DNA of 64,000 nt from Aplectana chamaeleonis (taxonomy: Eukaryota > Nematoda > Chromadorea > Rhabditida > Cosmocercidae), in assembly GCA_029168955.1 (NCBI GenBank), contig JAPDOI010000154.1, positions 616,001 to 680,000 of the forward strand, given 5' to 3'. The translations under genes and the position numbers were made by a program. Shown piece by piece: positions 15,771 through 26,840 of the stretch (its first letter is position 1; each line of letters opens with the position of its first letter). The notes beneath the pieces are model-generated. The model saw only the letters and a list, made by a program, of their open reading frames with translations, was not told the origin of the DNA and did not search any database.

Positions 15771-16297
15771 TTAAGAAACTACGCTCTGAACCCTACCGTT
15801 TAACCCACCCGCATCCCCGGAGAAGGCCTTTGAAGAAAATTTCTTCCTGGTGTGGGTTCTGCAACATTTTTCGCGTTTTCTCAATACTTAGGGGTGGGTC
15901 CGGTTGTGGGCCCTCAGTGCATTTTAAAGAAGAACCCACACCTAGTAAACTTTCTTCAATGATTTTCTCTAGGGGTGCGGAAGGTTACAAAGGGTAGAGT
16001 ACGAAGTCTAGTTTCTCAAAGCCAGGATTTTCTTATATAACTCGTACAGCACTTAACCTATAACGCTTCGAAACACCTAATTTTTCAGGGACTTTGCCGA
16101 TTTTTTTCATTGTTTCCCGCATTCTATGTAGCGGTCTTCTATGCCCATCTTAAATGGTCAAAGCAAGTATACAGAGTAAATCGATCACACTAGACTCAAA
16201 TATCCTACTCTCATGACTCCTAGTTTTCAAAATTATTGATTTCCGGCGAGAACACACCTGAGAAAGGTGTGAGCCCTTATACTGTAGCGGTCTTCTA

Positions 16298-17251
16298 CTC
16301 AGACATTGGGGGCCGGCGGACCGCCGGCATTTGCCTGGCGAGCAAAAACCATTCGCGGTATCGGACAGCCATTAGTCGGCGGTCCGCCAAAACCCTGCCA
16401 GCAGTGCGCCAGGACGTTGGCCGAGCGCTGGCAGTCTGTTGGCTATTACCTGGCAGCCCGCTGTTCAGCAATCATTTGCCAGCGGTCCGCCAGTCTCTTG
16501 GCAACCGATGGATCGAGGTGGGTCCCTCACCGCAGATCGTTGCGTAGGAGATCGCCTACGCAACGGTCTGAGGTGAGGGACCAACCTCACCTCCCCCCCC
16601 CACGCCGTGGGGACTTTTCCTCAGCTGCCGAAAATGTGCTAGCCTCTGTAGAGTAACTTGAGGTCACCTTCCAGGGCCGGCACCAATGTGCCGAGTGAAC
16701 ACTCATTGGACTGGAACGCCTTATATACCGGCTGGGCTTATAAATCAAATCAGAGATCCACCTGTAACATGTTACTCGTGAGTAGTCGTCAACTCTCTCG
16801 AGTGCAAGTCATAAAACGACTCAGTGCCAAGCGAAGGCCACTGGGCTGTTAGGCGCCAGCCGAGTGCCGATTGGTGGATAACTGAGTTTTCATGCGCTCG
16901 GTAATTTCGAGGTCTGATCGCCCTTGTCAGCTAAATGCAGTTATCACGCAGATTGCGGACAACTGACAGATTTTCGCCAGCAGTCCGCCGCTCGCACTAA
17001 TTGAGATGCCAAAGATGAGCCTGCTGTCGGCCTCGTAATTACCTATCGCCAGCTAAATGCCTGTTATCACCCAGCTGTTAGGCAGCTGGCACATATTCGC
17101 CAGTCGTCCGTCGATGGCATCAAATGACATGGTTAATGTATGCCAACTGTCGGCCTCGTGTTTGCCATTGGCCAGCTAAATGCCAGCTATCACCCAGATA
17201 TTGAGCAACTGGCAAATTTTCGCCAGCTGTCCGCTGCTCCCAATGTCTGAG
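16298..17251. mobile_element. TA-flanked MITE with CTCAGACATTGGG ends
   Basis: CTCAGACATTGGG at 16298 and CCCAATGTCTGAG ending at 17251 are perfect 13-bp inverted ends flanked by TA on both sides (16296, 17252). This fits a Tc1/mariner-type non-autonomous element inserted in one unit of the foldback arm. The interior is GC-rich with GGCGGACCGCC words and a tandem repeat. There is no transposase. Confidence 0.75.
16915..17240. repeat. Tandem repeat of about 124-bp units, three copies
   Basis: Units beginning near 16923, 17046 and 17169 share CAGCTAAATGC..TTATCACCCAG, a GCAACTGGCA block, TTTTCGCCAG..GTCCGC and CTGTCGGCCTCGT. The repeat lies inside the TA-flanked MITE. Confidence 0.75.
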
Positions 17252-17487
17252 TACGTCCATCTGAGATGGCGAAAGTATGTATCTAGGGTGAATCGGCCAC
17301 GATGAACTCAAATATCCTACTCTCATGACTCCTAGTTTTCAAAATTGTCGACTTCCGGCGGGACCACACCTGAGAAAGGTGTGGGCCCCCACAGTGTACC
17401 GCCCTTCAGCGTCCATCTAAGACAGTCAAAGTTGGTATACTTTGTGAATCTAACACGATTGACTCGAATATCCTACTCTCATGACTA

Positions 17488-17940
17488 GGAAAAGAATATG
17501 GACTTTCCGCTGGATTAAATCTTCTTTCAAACATCCGCATTTTATTGCACAGCACAAGCTGTTACCAGTTACATATACTTTTGCATTTTCAGCTCCTGTC
17601 TACATAAATGCAATAAGCGCTGTTCGTGTTCTCGTCCTCTCAGACATCCAAATTCTTTTGCAAAGCATTGGCTTTGAGCTGTCAATTTTTATTTTTTAAC
17701 CATTTGACAATTTTATACTTACCATTTAAATACGACAAGAGAAATTATACTGCAGTGAAACGTTAGAGACATGTAAACCTGGTGGATAAACTGCTTGAAC
17801 ACATCAGCTCTCGGTGCGGTGGGAGAAAACGGTCAAAATTGATCTACTAACGTTCCTGAGGGAGGGGTTTGAGCAAAATTGCCATTAGAGGGGAGGAGGT
17901 CTGAGCAAAACTGGCCGGCCCACACCTCGTGCAGTACCCT
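17488..17940. other. Intergenic, no feature recognised
   Basis: AT-rich to 17700, then neutral. No gene is supported. A TTTTCAG at 17591 is not followed by a usable exon. Confidence 0.3.
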
Positions 17941-17948
17941 GCCCGCAT

Positions 17949-20162
17949 CAGGCATGTGCGAAAAACTTTGAAACCAAAAAAACCGAAAAACGAAAAATTT
18001 TCGGTTTTGAAAACGAAAAATTCCGAAAAAACCGAAAAAAATTCTATTTTTAACACGTCTTTTTTTCGCAATTACATATTTTGGACTGGAAAAAACTAGG
18101 CAACGTAATCGAAGTGCATCAGACAATGACAGAATTATGCTTTCTTAGAAAAACAAAAGTTTCCGCAATCATCATATTAATGGAAGGGATTTTAGCCTTG
18201 CTGCAGAGGCGAATCCTGACAAAATCGTAGCAATGATCACCATCCGAAATTCTTAACGTGAACTCGTTTTTCAAAACTGCACTAGTTCTCTGAGCATTCA
18301 TATCCCCGTTTTTCGCGTTTTTGATCAATACTGTGGGCTAGAAGGTCGTGAAACTGAATTCGTAGAAGTTGAAGTGCAAGTCATAAGTCTAAACGGGACA
18401 AACGTTTTACAAAGACGAACATCATCAGTCCCTAATGCATAGCACACATTTGCGTGAATTCCTTCCGCTGCCATGTTTGACTTCAGTGTGAGCGGTCACG
18501 TAGTGGTCAGCACTGACCCGTAGCTCAGTATCCCGGCGTTATTGGACGGTAATGGCCGCTACGCAACCACACGCTTTGAGTTGTGGTGTCTACGCAGGTG
18601 CTCATTTCAACCATTTTCGCTGGATGGAACTACCGTATTTTCTCTATTAAAAGTACACCTCTATATGAAGTACACCTCTAATAGTAGTACATTTCAAAAT
18701 AAGATAAGGGAAAAGTCTAGATTCTAAAACAGGTTTACGGCTCACAAAATGACGATGGTACTAACGAGTGTGCAAGCATTGGCTCAATCGGACTTAAATA
18801 GCTGACTTTTTAAGGTTCTTGTTCACGAAAACCTGAGTTTTGTTAATAAAATTTTCACTATGAGAGTTTCAACAAACGAGGCTGAAAAATAGAAGTTACC
18901 TTTTATTTTAAAAACACTTCTATTAGAAGTACACCTAAAAAAGAGGCCTGAAAAGTAGAAGAACATGTATGAAGCTTCTAAAAGAGCTAATAATTTACAC
19001 ATGCGGCTGTTTCCCCATTAAAATTTTCATTCGCGGTTTTTTCGCTATGGTTTGATAGAGGGTGCAATAAAATTCAGGCTGTTGCTACCAGATTTTTTGG
19101 ACACACTCCTGTTTGAAATTTACGAGCTTTCAAAGAGCAATGTTCCACTACTTTTTTATCTATATCTTAAAAGGAAACAAATTTTCACGACTTTCAAAGG
19201 CAGTGTTCGCGATGGATTTCACTTTTGGTATCTCCACTTACGGAAGGTCTGGTGCCCTATACAGCAAGGCATGGCTTAAAGGCAGCATTCACGATATTCA
19301 TTCTCGGTGATTTTCCGCAGTGAAATGATGGGCAAGAAGGTTCCCAGGCTCCCAGTCTCGAAGGAACGGTAGAAAACGAGCCAGTAGTGGCAAAATAGCG
19401 GCTGCAAACAAGCGTTTTGGAGTCCCAGAACAGCCCGTGCCCCATTTCCGCCCCCTCGATGTGAACAATTGAACACTCGAGATCATGGGATGAGCGACGG
19501 TTTCCGATCAAAAGCCCCGTTCCTAACTTCATTCTCAACTTCTCCCTTTACTCAGGTCAGCTCGCATACACCGGCTGCAAAAAATGGAAGTTTCAAGCCT
19601 CGGACAACTCGTCCATCATGCTTCCCTAGCTCGATTTTTGAGGGACCATAAATCCGTTCCCAGGAGATCTTGTACGATTCCAGAGACATAATTAGAACCA
19701 GCATGGGACCGTTTTCAATATGGGCGTGGAAACAGAAGAGAAGATTCTTATCGTGAACACAGCCTTCAAGATAACGCAAAAACCGTGTTTTTGTGCTAAA
19801 AGAGGGCCTTCTTGCGATGGATTACAACTACATATCAATGCAATCAAGCCATTTAGCTCGCTTACCAGTACTCTCTTGACTTGATTACTTCATGTTATCG
19901 CAATCTCGAGTGTTCAATTGTTCATATAGAGGGGCGAGGGGCATGAGGCGTTTTGGTGACCTCAGGTGATTTTGCCATCCCTTATTCGCTTCTTCTTGCT
20001 GCAAACATCTGTGGGCAGCGAAGGATCAACTGCAAGTCGCATCAGCACTGGAAAATTTAGACCGAAAAAAATTTAATCTTTTTCGTTTTTTCGATATTCA
20101 TTTTTTTCGCCAAAAAGACCGAAAAACGAAAAAACCGAAAAATCGAAAAACGCACACCCCTG
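17949..20162. mobile_element. hAT-like element with 8-bp target duplication
   Basis: The ends are CAGGCATGTGCG (17949) and CGCACACCCCTG (to 20162), matching the CAGGG-type termini of hAT elements. GCCCGCAT flanks both sides exactly (17941-17948, 20163-20170). Next to each end lie arrays of the words CCGAAAAAC and TTTTTCGGTT (17960-18055, 20070-20150). The 2.2 kb interior shows no transposase and holds a MITE at 19280-19765, so this is a non-autonomous copy. Confidence 0.85.
19280..19765. mobile_element. TTAA-type MITE, family B copy 1
   Basis: The left end is TTAA|AGGCAGCATTCACGATA and the right end is TATCGTGAACACAGCCT|TCAA. The family B body has GGTCAGCTCGCATACA.CGG, CAACTCGTCCA.CATG and TTTTTGAGGGA, also found at 24777 and 40560. 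The right duplication has one mismatch to TTAA. A degenerate left end, TCAAAGGCAGTGTTCGCGAT at 19193, may be a fragment of another copy. Confidence 0.8.
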
Positions 20163-20577
20163 GCCCGCATATCGTCAGCCTCTCTCCAATGGAAAGCCGC
20201 GCACGGCATTCGGGCGCGAAATCATTCAATCAATAGCCATCCTCCCTTCGCTTTCCCGCGTGCAATTTTTCTCGCCAAGCAGCGTAGCGGCCGGCCCCAT
20301 CTAGTGATTGACGATACGAGAATAGGTTGAAAAAGACCCGAACTTGGGGTACGATTGCGTAGCTCCCCGGTCCATACAGGGAGGCATCAGTTTTCAGGTC
20401 TTAAACCAAAGTCGTATTGAATCTTGACCTCGCCGCTCTGACACACACATGCGGTTTCCTTTGATTGATTGTGAAGAGGATCCAGTCCTTCCCGTTTTCG
20501 TCCATCTCTTTGCGCTTTGATCTCTAGACACATCACCTCAATGTTGACAAACGGACCAAAAATGAGACTGATTTCAG

Positions 20578-20996
20578 GGAAAGCTTCACGTGTCCAAGAT
20601 CAGACCCATTTTACTCACCAACACCTGTACCAAGTTTTCAAATGGGTCTTCCTCCAGGTCAGTTTTCATCGAAAAATATTAAGACTTTGAGGTACTTCCA
20701 GGGTGATTCGATTTCGAATGTCACCGACAGTGTACTGTGAGCCATGATGATTTAAAACTGGTTGTTTGTGAATGAAAGAATGTTCCAACAAAAAAAATAC
20801 CGCTTTTTGCTGGTGATAATCGAAATTGAGAGTTATGCGGGAATGCTGCAGACCTTACTTGATGACGCGTCAAATAACCTAAGCTAACACTTCAGGACAA
20901 ACGTATGCTCTGTGTTCGGGCACACCAAGCAATTATTGGACTCTCTCAGACGGTTTAACTAGGATTTATGGCATAACATGTGCAGCTATTGGTTGA
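20578..20996 (+). pseudogene. Cysteine-rich secreted-protein family, last two exons
   Basis: Exon 20578-20657 (acceptor TTTCAG, donor GTCAGT) encodes ESFTCPRSDPFYSP..LPP with phase-1 ends. Exon 20896-20996 (acceptor TTCAG) encodes QTYALCSGTPSNYW and ends TCAAIG then TGA. Both match exons 5 and 6 of the model at 43160-53118. No signal-peptide or DC..CPS exon is found upstream, so this is either an orphan exon pair or the tail of a gene with distant 5' exons. The frame is intact across the junction. Confidence 0.6.
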
Positions 20997-21275
20997 GATA
21001 AAAGCTCTGTACTGTGATTGGAATTTAGAATCACATCGAATCAAGTCCACCATTGATCACTATAGAGATCGAATAGAGCGATGTTTAACATGTTGAAACC
21101 GTTGTCGTTAATTCAGCAACTTTGACTTAGATTGTGCGATTCTGTCCTTGACATTACTACAAAGCAATACTCAACGCGATTAAATTATCACATTGTTATT
21201 AATCTCTGCGACTAACTCAGAATACCATCAAGATTGATTTCATATGTATAAATTAATGGCAAAACCATAAGTTAT

Positions 21276-21382
21276 TCGTTATGCTGTATGATTATCTTCA
21301 GCAGTATCTCCTGGAGTTTCACGAACGACCGATGCTGTTGCCGCAGTTTCTCTAGGAGAGACAATCACTAACAACAGTTTGA
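21276..21382 (+). pseudogene. Decayed signal-peptide exon of the same family
   Basis: This aligns with the intact exon at 43160-43265, sharing GAGTTATTCGTT, TATCTCCTGGA.TTT and CGATGCTG. Here the start ATG has become ATA and a small deletion shifts the frame after CGATGCTG, giving an in-frame TAG. It therefore cannot provide a secretion signal. Confidence 0.65.
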
Positions 21383-21968
21383 ACAAATATTAATTATTAT
21401 TTACAGTTTGCCGTAGTCTGATGAATGAACTTTTTTACACTCATTATGACCTGTTGGAGCGAAACTTATTGCTTCTCCTGAAGTCTCTGGAAATCAACTC
21501 ACTCCCCTCGGGTACATTCATTGCTCCCTGCCTTCGTGAGTTTTTTCTTTGCATTTTTGAGCAGCACACAAATCACCACTGCAAACAAAATAGGTCCCAT
21601 GTATACATGTATATATGTTGCGTGGAAGTTATTGTAAACAGATTTCCTTAATTACGTGAAAGCAGGGAATCTGTAGAATTTCGTTTCTCACATTCCTTGT
21701 CAAAACGCTGGGCGGACACTATTTACGTGACTTACTCAAATTGATCGGCTAGCTTCCGCCTGACGCGGTCAGCCCGCATCTTCACCTGGGTGGGCCGTCC
21801 TAGGGGTCAGCCGTGCTCATTAGTAATTGTTTTCACTCACGATTCGAACGCGACCCATCCATTGGTTGCTATTCCACCCTGTGAAGTGAAACATTGCGCC
21901 TGAATCGCCTGAACTTTCGTCAAAGTCGTAGTGGCCGTTTGCAGATAGAGCAAGGAGGCGTCTCTTAA

Positions 21969-22442
21969 AGCCACAGTCCATGCTCGGAATCGATTTTTTG
22001 TTTTTCTGCCTATCTTGGAGAAAATGTAATGCTGATCCCAATGGTGTCTCCAGAATCGCTCAGAACTCACTACGAACTAAGTTATGGCTCCTCAAAAATT
22101 TAGAATTTGAACTTGTAGAAGTTCGCGGACGAGTTGTCTCAAGCCTGTATTTTCTCGTTATGCGCAGCCATCATTCTGAAGCATGTCACAATATAAAGCC
22201 AGACCGAAAGCAAAAGGATGAACATAGGTTTTGAATGAAATCAATCCCTCGTCTATTCCCTATTGAGGCCGGAAACTTGCCAGTGGGAGTTGCCCATATT
22301 TTTTTTCAAGGGGGCGTGGTCGACTTTTTCCTAGCTTTTTCTCGCTTATCTGAGCGAATTGAGATTTCGCGCTTGGCAGGGTTGCTATAGGCGGCGACCG
22401 GACCAAAATATCAAAAATTACTTCTGAGGTTGGACTGTGTCT
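21969..22442. mobile_element. TTAA-flanked MITE, family C copy 1
   Basis: The ends are TTAA|AGCCACAGTCCATGCTCGG and GAGGTTGGACTGTGTCT|TTAA. The body matches 30048-30524 (AGAATCGCTCAGAACTCACTAC, GTTGTCTC.AGCCTGTATTT, GGCAGGGTTGCTATAGGCGGCGACC). No coding capacity. Confidence 0.85.
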
Positions 22443-23451
22443 TTAAGCGTGCTTTTTCGGATGGGGTGAGAGTAGGAGAAGGGCCAACAAGTTGATTTCT
22501 AACTGCTCACCAATTTAATAGACGTTATCGATTTGTGGATGAAATCACTAGAATACGTTGTAGGTCATGCTTTTGCGGATAGGGAGAGATAACAAGATGA
22601 GTTGGCCAGCAAGGTGACTACTTATCGATTATCAAATCAATCCATTCTATGGCTTTGTAGTTCAGTTCGCTGAAACACGTTGTATGCCTTGGTTCTTCAG
22701 AAGGTGTGGGACTAGTGAAGTTCTCTGGTTGAGAAAATTTTTGAAAAAATTTTCAAGGATATTGCAACGTTATGTCAAGAAAAAAGTTATTGATTCTATC
22801 AAAAAGGGGCTTCTCGAAGCAAACGTGGTTTGGTGCATACGGAAACGTTTCAACGAAAAGGGACCATTAGGAAAGTCCAGGATGAGAGTCTACAAAATTT
22901 TACAATATTTTCTGAGAGCGATTCTCCAGGTTGACGTTCGAAAACAGCGAAAACAAGCCGTTATGGTTTGCACTAGAAAGAGTTTGATAGTTTCTAAAAA
23001 AGAAGTTCTGCACGTTTGACGAGATTACACATATAGGTTTACTTGCATTTGATACTGTACTTCTATTGCTTCACTTTTCTTAACGGCTAGAGCTAACGGT
23101 TTGTGTGAGTCCATCTAATATCTTCCTATCTCTTCGTTTTTGGAACCCCAAAATGCACACTTCCGTGTTGAATATAGCAACGGTTTGTTTTCGCTGTTCA
23201 GAAATGACATTCTAGAAGTTCGCTTTTAGAACATATTGCTAATTTTTTGTGAACTTTCGCTACTCCACTCTCCTGTTGACTTTTGCTTTAGAAAGTCCCT
23301 TTTTTGATGGAAGATCTCTCGAACTTAGGCTTCATATGCAGTCAAGTGATTGCATAACTAGATCATATCTCTTCGCTCATATCCATCCATATCGACAAAT
23401 GTGTTGGCCAAGTATGATGTCTACTTCACTTTTATTGCGCCGCCGTAGCTG
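22443..23451. other. Diverged dispersed repeat, then unannotated spacer
   Basis: 22560-23080 is related to 12050-12620 (see that entry). The open frame at 22684-23019 lies within this repeat and has no recognisable domain. From 23081 to 23451 nothing is recognised. Confidence 0.35.
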
Positions 23452-23563
23452 ATGATACGTTCTTTACACACTGCTACTCCTGTTTTATTACTTTTACTAG
23501 AATTTGTCTACGTGTCGCCTTGCATACCTACCGTCTCACCGGAGGACATGACTACCACTACAG
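23452..23563 (+). CDS. Signal-peptide exon 1, cysteine-rich secreted family
   Basis: ATG at 23452 opens a 37-codon exon ending ACA G|GTTATG in phase 1. It has a hydrophobic core (PVLLLLLEFVYV), then PTVSPEDMTTTT, very like the TVSPEETTT of the exon at 43160. The next phase-compatible family exons are at 38326, 38510 and 38657. Splicing directly to these gives an exact 136-codon frame plus stop across a 14.8-kb intron full of mobile DNA. Small linker exons may be missing from this model. Confidence 0.6.
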
Positions 23564-23638
23564 GTTATGCATTAGTTCAGCTCCTTTGCAATCATAACGT
23601 TTCTAGTGACTTTCGCATATTTCCATTCTCTAACTTAA

Positions 23639-24083
23639 AGGCAGCATACACGCTCGTAAAGGTGATTGAGATAACTACGTAAATAGAATGGTATGGCCCA
23701 GATTACAACGCCTACGCATTCTGAAGTGTCGAAAACGACCCACAATGCCGTTACTTGAGTTAGAAGTTGGCCCCGCCCTGTATTTTCACGCCCCCTCTAT
23801 TTGCCCTTTTCCTGCAACGCAAGGATGCTGGGTCATATTCACCGTTGGTACTGTTGGTAGACTGCCTAACAAGTGAACCACACACGTCACTGACGGCGAA
23901 GATGGCCCAACAACCCTAAGTTGGAGGAAAAGTGCAAATACAGGACGGGGCCAAACTTGCTACTCCTGTAACGGCATTTTGGGTCGTTTTTGACGCTTTA
24001 AAATGCTTAGAAATTATGTCGTAAGCCGTACGGTTCGATTCACATCGTTATCCCAACCACGTTTACGTGCGTGTATGCTGCCT
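23639..24083. mobile_element. TTAA-flanked palindromic MITE, family F copy 1
   Basis: The ends are TTAA|AGGCAGCATACACGCTCGT and GCGTGTATGCTGCCT|TTAA. The arms are long inverted copies of one another (ACGCCTACGCATTCTGAAG..GTCGAAAACGACCCA against TGGGTCGTTTTTGACGC). Its right TTAA is shared with the next element. Confidence 0.88.
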
Positions 24084-24087
24084 TTAA

Positions 24088-24475
24088 AGGCATCGTACGC
24101 GATGAAAACCATACTTGTGTTTTTGGCGTTTTCCAGTTGTCCCTATAGCGACTAAAGGTTGCAAAATAACCCTCAAAAACGTCAACTTTTTGAGAAAAAC
24201 CCATTATAAAATACTTCAAAATTTATTTGAAGTTCGCTCCGACATCAACTTGGGATAATTGAGTGGAAAACGCAAGGAACACTTTTACGGTTCGTTCCGT
24301 GGCTCAGCGTTGGAAGCAGTTCACCGAGGATGCCATCCAACAACGACTCGAACGAAATTGAAAGAGGTTACCAACCTGCTGCGTACATTATTGTTAGCCG
24401 ATCGATGCCGTATGTGAAATTGACTGGCGTGTACATTGCGCCCTACGACGCGCTACTCCGCCAACGCGTAGCTAG
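24088..24475. mobile_element. TTAA MITE, family G, left part
   Basis: It starts TTAA|AGGCATCGTACGCGATGAAAA, like the inverse of the right end at 28595-28614. No right end appears before the hAT-like element that begins at 24476. It is probably truncated or split by that insertion. Confidence 0.55.
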
Positions 24476-25225
24476 TAGAGTGTTGCCCGAATATTCGTTT
24501 ATTCGAATAATATTCGAATATTCAAAGAAGTGGATTATTCGGGTTATTCGAATATTCAGCACGAATAATTTGAATATTCGACAAGATCGCGCTCCATTTT
24601 GCCCTGATATTACATTTCAAACATCTTAGCTTAATGACTCCTAAGTTCTCACAATTCTTCAGTACCTCATAAATATTTAGTTATAGCAAGTACTTGCATT
24701 ACATTAAATTTCTCATAGGTATTTTCCGAAAAGCTAGAAATGCACATTTCACCTTTAGTTATAGAGAAAAGTTTAAAGGCAGTGTTCATGATGAAAAAGG
24801 TCTTTGAAATTTCTTTAGGAGTGGGTAGTAGAGGGACACTTTGTAACGTTAACGTCGAAAGAACGCATGAGAACGAGCCAGGAAGAGCCCCAAGAGATCC
24901 CGAAGTTGCCACTTCGAGCGCAAGGCAAACCCCAAAAGTTAGGTCAGCTCGCATACATCGGCGGCACAAGACGGAAGTTACAAGCCTTGGAAAACTCGTC
25001 CACCATGCTTCTCTAGCTCAATTTTTGAGGGATGATAACTCCGTTCCCAGAAGGTCGCGTACGATTTCAAAGACATCGTTGGAGTCAGCATGGGACCGTT
25101 TTCAAGATAAGCAAAAAAACAGAAAAACTGTCCATGTACGACTTTCAATAAATCTCGGCATTGGCAAAGTTGCTATTGGCAAATGTTATGTGCAGCTTCA
25201 AGCCGAGTATGATACAGATTTATTC

Positions 25226-25261
25226 GGCTGACGTTTCGGCGTCTTCGCCTTCTTCAGAGCC
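25226..25261 (-). ncRNA. Hammerhead-ribozyme-like motif in Penelope end
   Basis: On the minus strand the order is GGCT, CTGAAGA, AGGCGAAGACGCC, GAAAC, GTC, AGCC. This matches the hammerhead core: CUGANGA, a stem II of four GC pairs with an AAGA loop, GAAA, then the GUC cleavage triplet. GGCU/AGCC forms stem I. Stem III would be only A-U and C-G with no loop, so activity would need a dimeric arrangement. Hammerheads in Penelope-like elements are established. The assignment rests on sequence alone. Confidence 0.7.
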
Positions 25262-25502
25262 TGGAAATTCGAGAGCATTTTGAAAAACTATTCGGTCAAG
25301 CGCCATTTCATTCAACAGAATCGCCTTCAGTGGGAGGCCGGACCACCCACGACGCGAAGAGGTAAGGAAAAAAAACCAGACCAACCTTAGACTGTGAGCC
25401 AACGAGCTCAACGAGTCACCCTCAGATGTAGACAAACGCAGGGGATGAGACTCGCGCCCCGGGCCCCCTTATATATGGTAGCGACCTGCCTTAAAGAACC
25501 AC

Positions 25503-26840
25503 CTAGGGCGACTGATTAAGGTGACATAGCCGGCAGAGGCCCATGTAAGGCGCCAAATCTTGGGTAATTGCGACGCACTCCTCCCTGCGATTGATTTTTG
25601 GGTTCCTTGCAGCGATCCAGAATGCCTCGAGCGTTTTGCGCGCAGAAATGTCAGCCTCGCGCGCTAAGATGGTCTCCTAAAGGCGTGGAAGTTTTGGACT
25701 TATTAAGACCGCAGAGGTGCTCTTTTATTCTAAGACAGAGTGGTCTGCCCGTCTCACCAATGTACTCTTCCTTGCAAAGCTGGCATGAAATGAGGTACAC
25801 AACCGCAGAGATCATGCAATCACCCTCTCTTCCGAAGGGGCAGACCAGGCATGAAGGAGTCGTACAAAGTCTGTCGTACAGACGGTTACGTGTCAGCTGT
25901 TTTTTGAGAGTAGCCGGTGGGATCTCGACTAATCTGACCGAATCCTGCAGATCAGCCTTTCGGATGCATGCTCGAACTTCAGTGCTCAACTCGTCAGAGA
26001 TGAAAGGCAGACAAAAAGGTATTTTCGTACTACCGTCATCGCGTTGATCACCTGCATAGCGTCGTCCCTCTTCTCTGACCTTCCATATCGCCGGGGCGTA
26101 TCCGTTAGCAAACGCTATAGATTTGGCCCTTTCAATGGAAACTGACTTTTCCTCGATACCTGATGAAACAGAAGCTGCTGTCCTAAACATACCAGCTACA
26201 ATTGCCCTTTTCGTTCTCCTGGGGTGGGCCGAACTGCAATGAACGATTATATCTTTGCTAGTCGGCTTCCGATACCACTTTGTCCGGCACACTCCTCGAG
26301 AAATGTGAACTTCCACATTCAGAAAGGCTAGCCAATTGCCCTTCGGAGTTTCTCGAGTAAATTTGATATCCTCTGATTGCTGGTTCAAAATTTCAAAACA
26401 TTGGTCCATCTCATCTTGGGTAGAGCACACGATAAAACAGTCATCTATATAGCGACAGTACAGCAATGGAATACTATCCAAAATAGGACTTTCTACTTTC
26501 GACATGAAAGAGACTGCCAGAATCGGAGCTAACCTTTGTCCCATCGCGAGTCCTCTTATCTGCTTGTAATACTCTCCATTCCACCTGAATATGTTGCATT
26601 TCAAACACTCATTGAGCAGTGTCATGACCTGTCCGATGTTGAGGCCGTATAGATTGACGTTAGACTGCTGCTCGCTGAGAATCTCGAAAACGGCCTGTAA
26701 GGCGTTGTCCACAGGCACATTGGTGTACAGAGAGGTCACGTCGAACGATTCCATCACGCAGTTATCGTCCATACTGACTTCGCGAAGCTTGTCGAGGAAA
26801 CTCTGAGTATTAGGCAAGTGTGCTGGAACAAATTAAATCT
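25503..26840 (-). pseudogene. Penelope-like RT with GIY-YIG endonuclease, truncated
   Basis: A continuous frame runs from about 26840 to 25651. The fingers/palm start is SFDVTSLYTNVP. The polymerase box is CRYIDDCF at about residue 120 of the 388-codon open part. NVEVHISRG..WYRKPTSKD follows. The C-terminal GIY-YIG nuclease is VVYLISCQLCKEEYIGETGR. One frameshift near 25655 breaks the last part, after which the other frame continues to a stop at 25503. The N-terminal third of a full Penelope protein is missing, as usual for 5'-truncated copies. Catalytic residues of the retained part look intact. Confidence 0.9.

Larger units (their letters stand above)
14880..17487. mobile_element. Foldback-like element with tandem-repeat arms
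   Basis: The left arm (14880-15330) carries about 2.5 direct units of about 155 bp, each with TCGATTCACTCTATATACTC, GATGG..GAAGACCGCTACA, GGATCACGCCTTTC.CAGG and AACTAGGAGTCATTAG. The right arm (about 16060-17487) carries the same units inverted (CTCATGACTCCTAGTTTTC, ACACCTGAGAAAGGTGTG, GTAGCGGTCTTCTA). The hinge is GCTACATAGAAAGCGGGAAACGA at 15260 against GTTTCCCGCATTCTATGTAGC at 16112. The element is split by MITEs at 15375-15770 and 16298-17251. Confidence 0.8.
20310..21960 (+). repeat. Segmental duplication, copy 1
   Basis: This is collinear with 39770-40231, 42661-44041 and 44765-44960. Both copies carry a matching intron stretch (AGTCG.AT.AA.TCT.GACCTC), the terminal exon pair of the secreted-protein family, a following signal-peptide exon region, and TTCCGCC.GACGC.GTCA near the end. 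The second copy contains two mariner-type insertions absent here, so this copy preserves the older layout. Confidence 0.8.
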
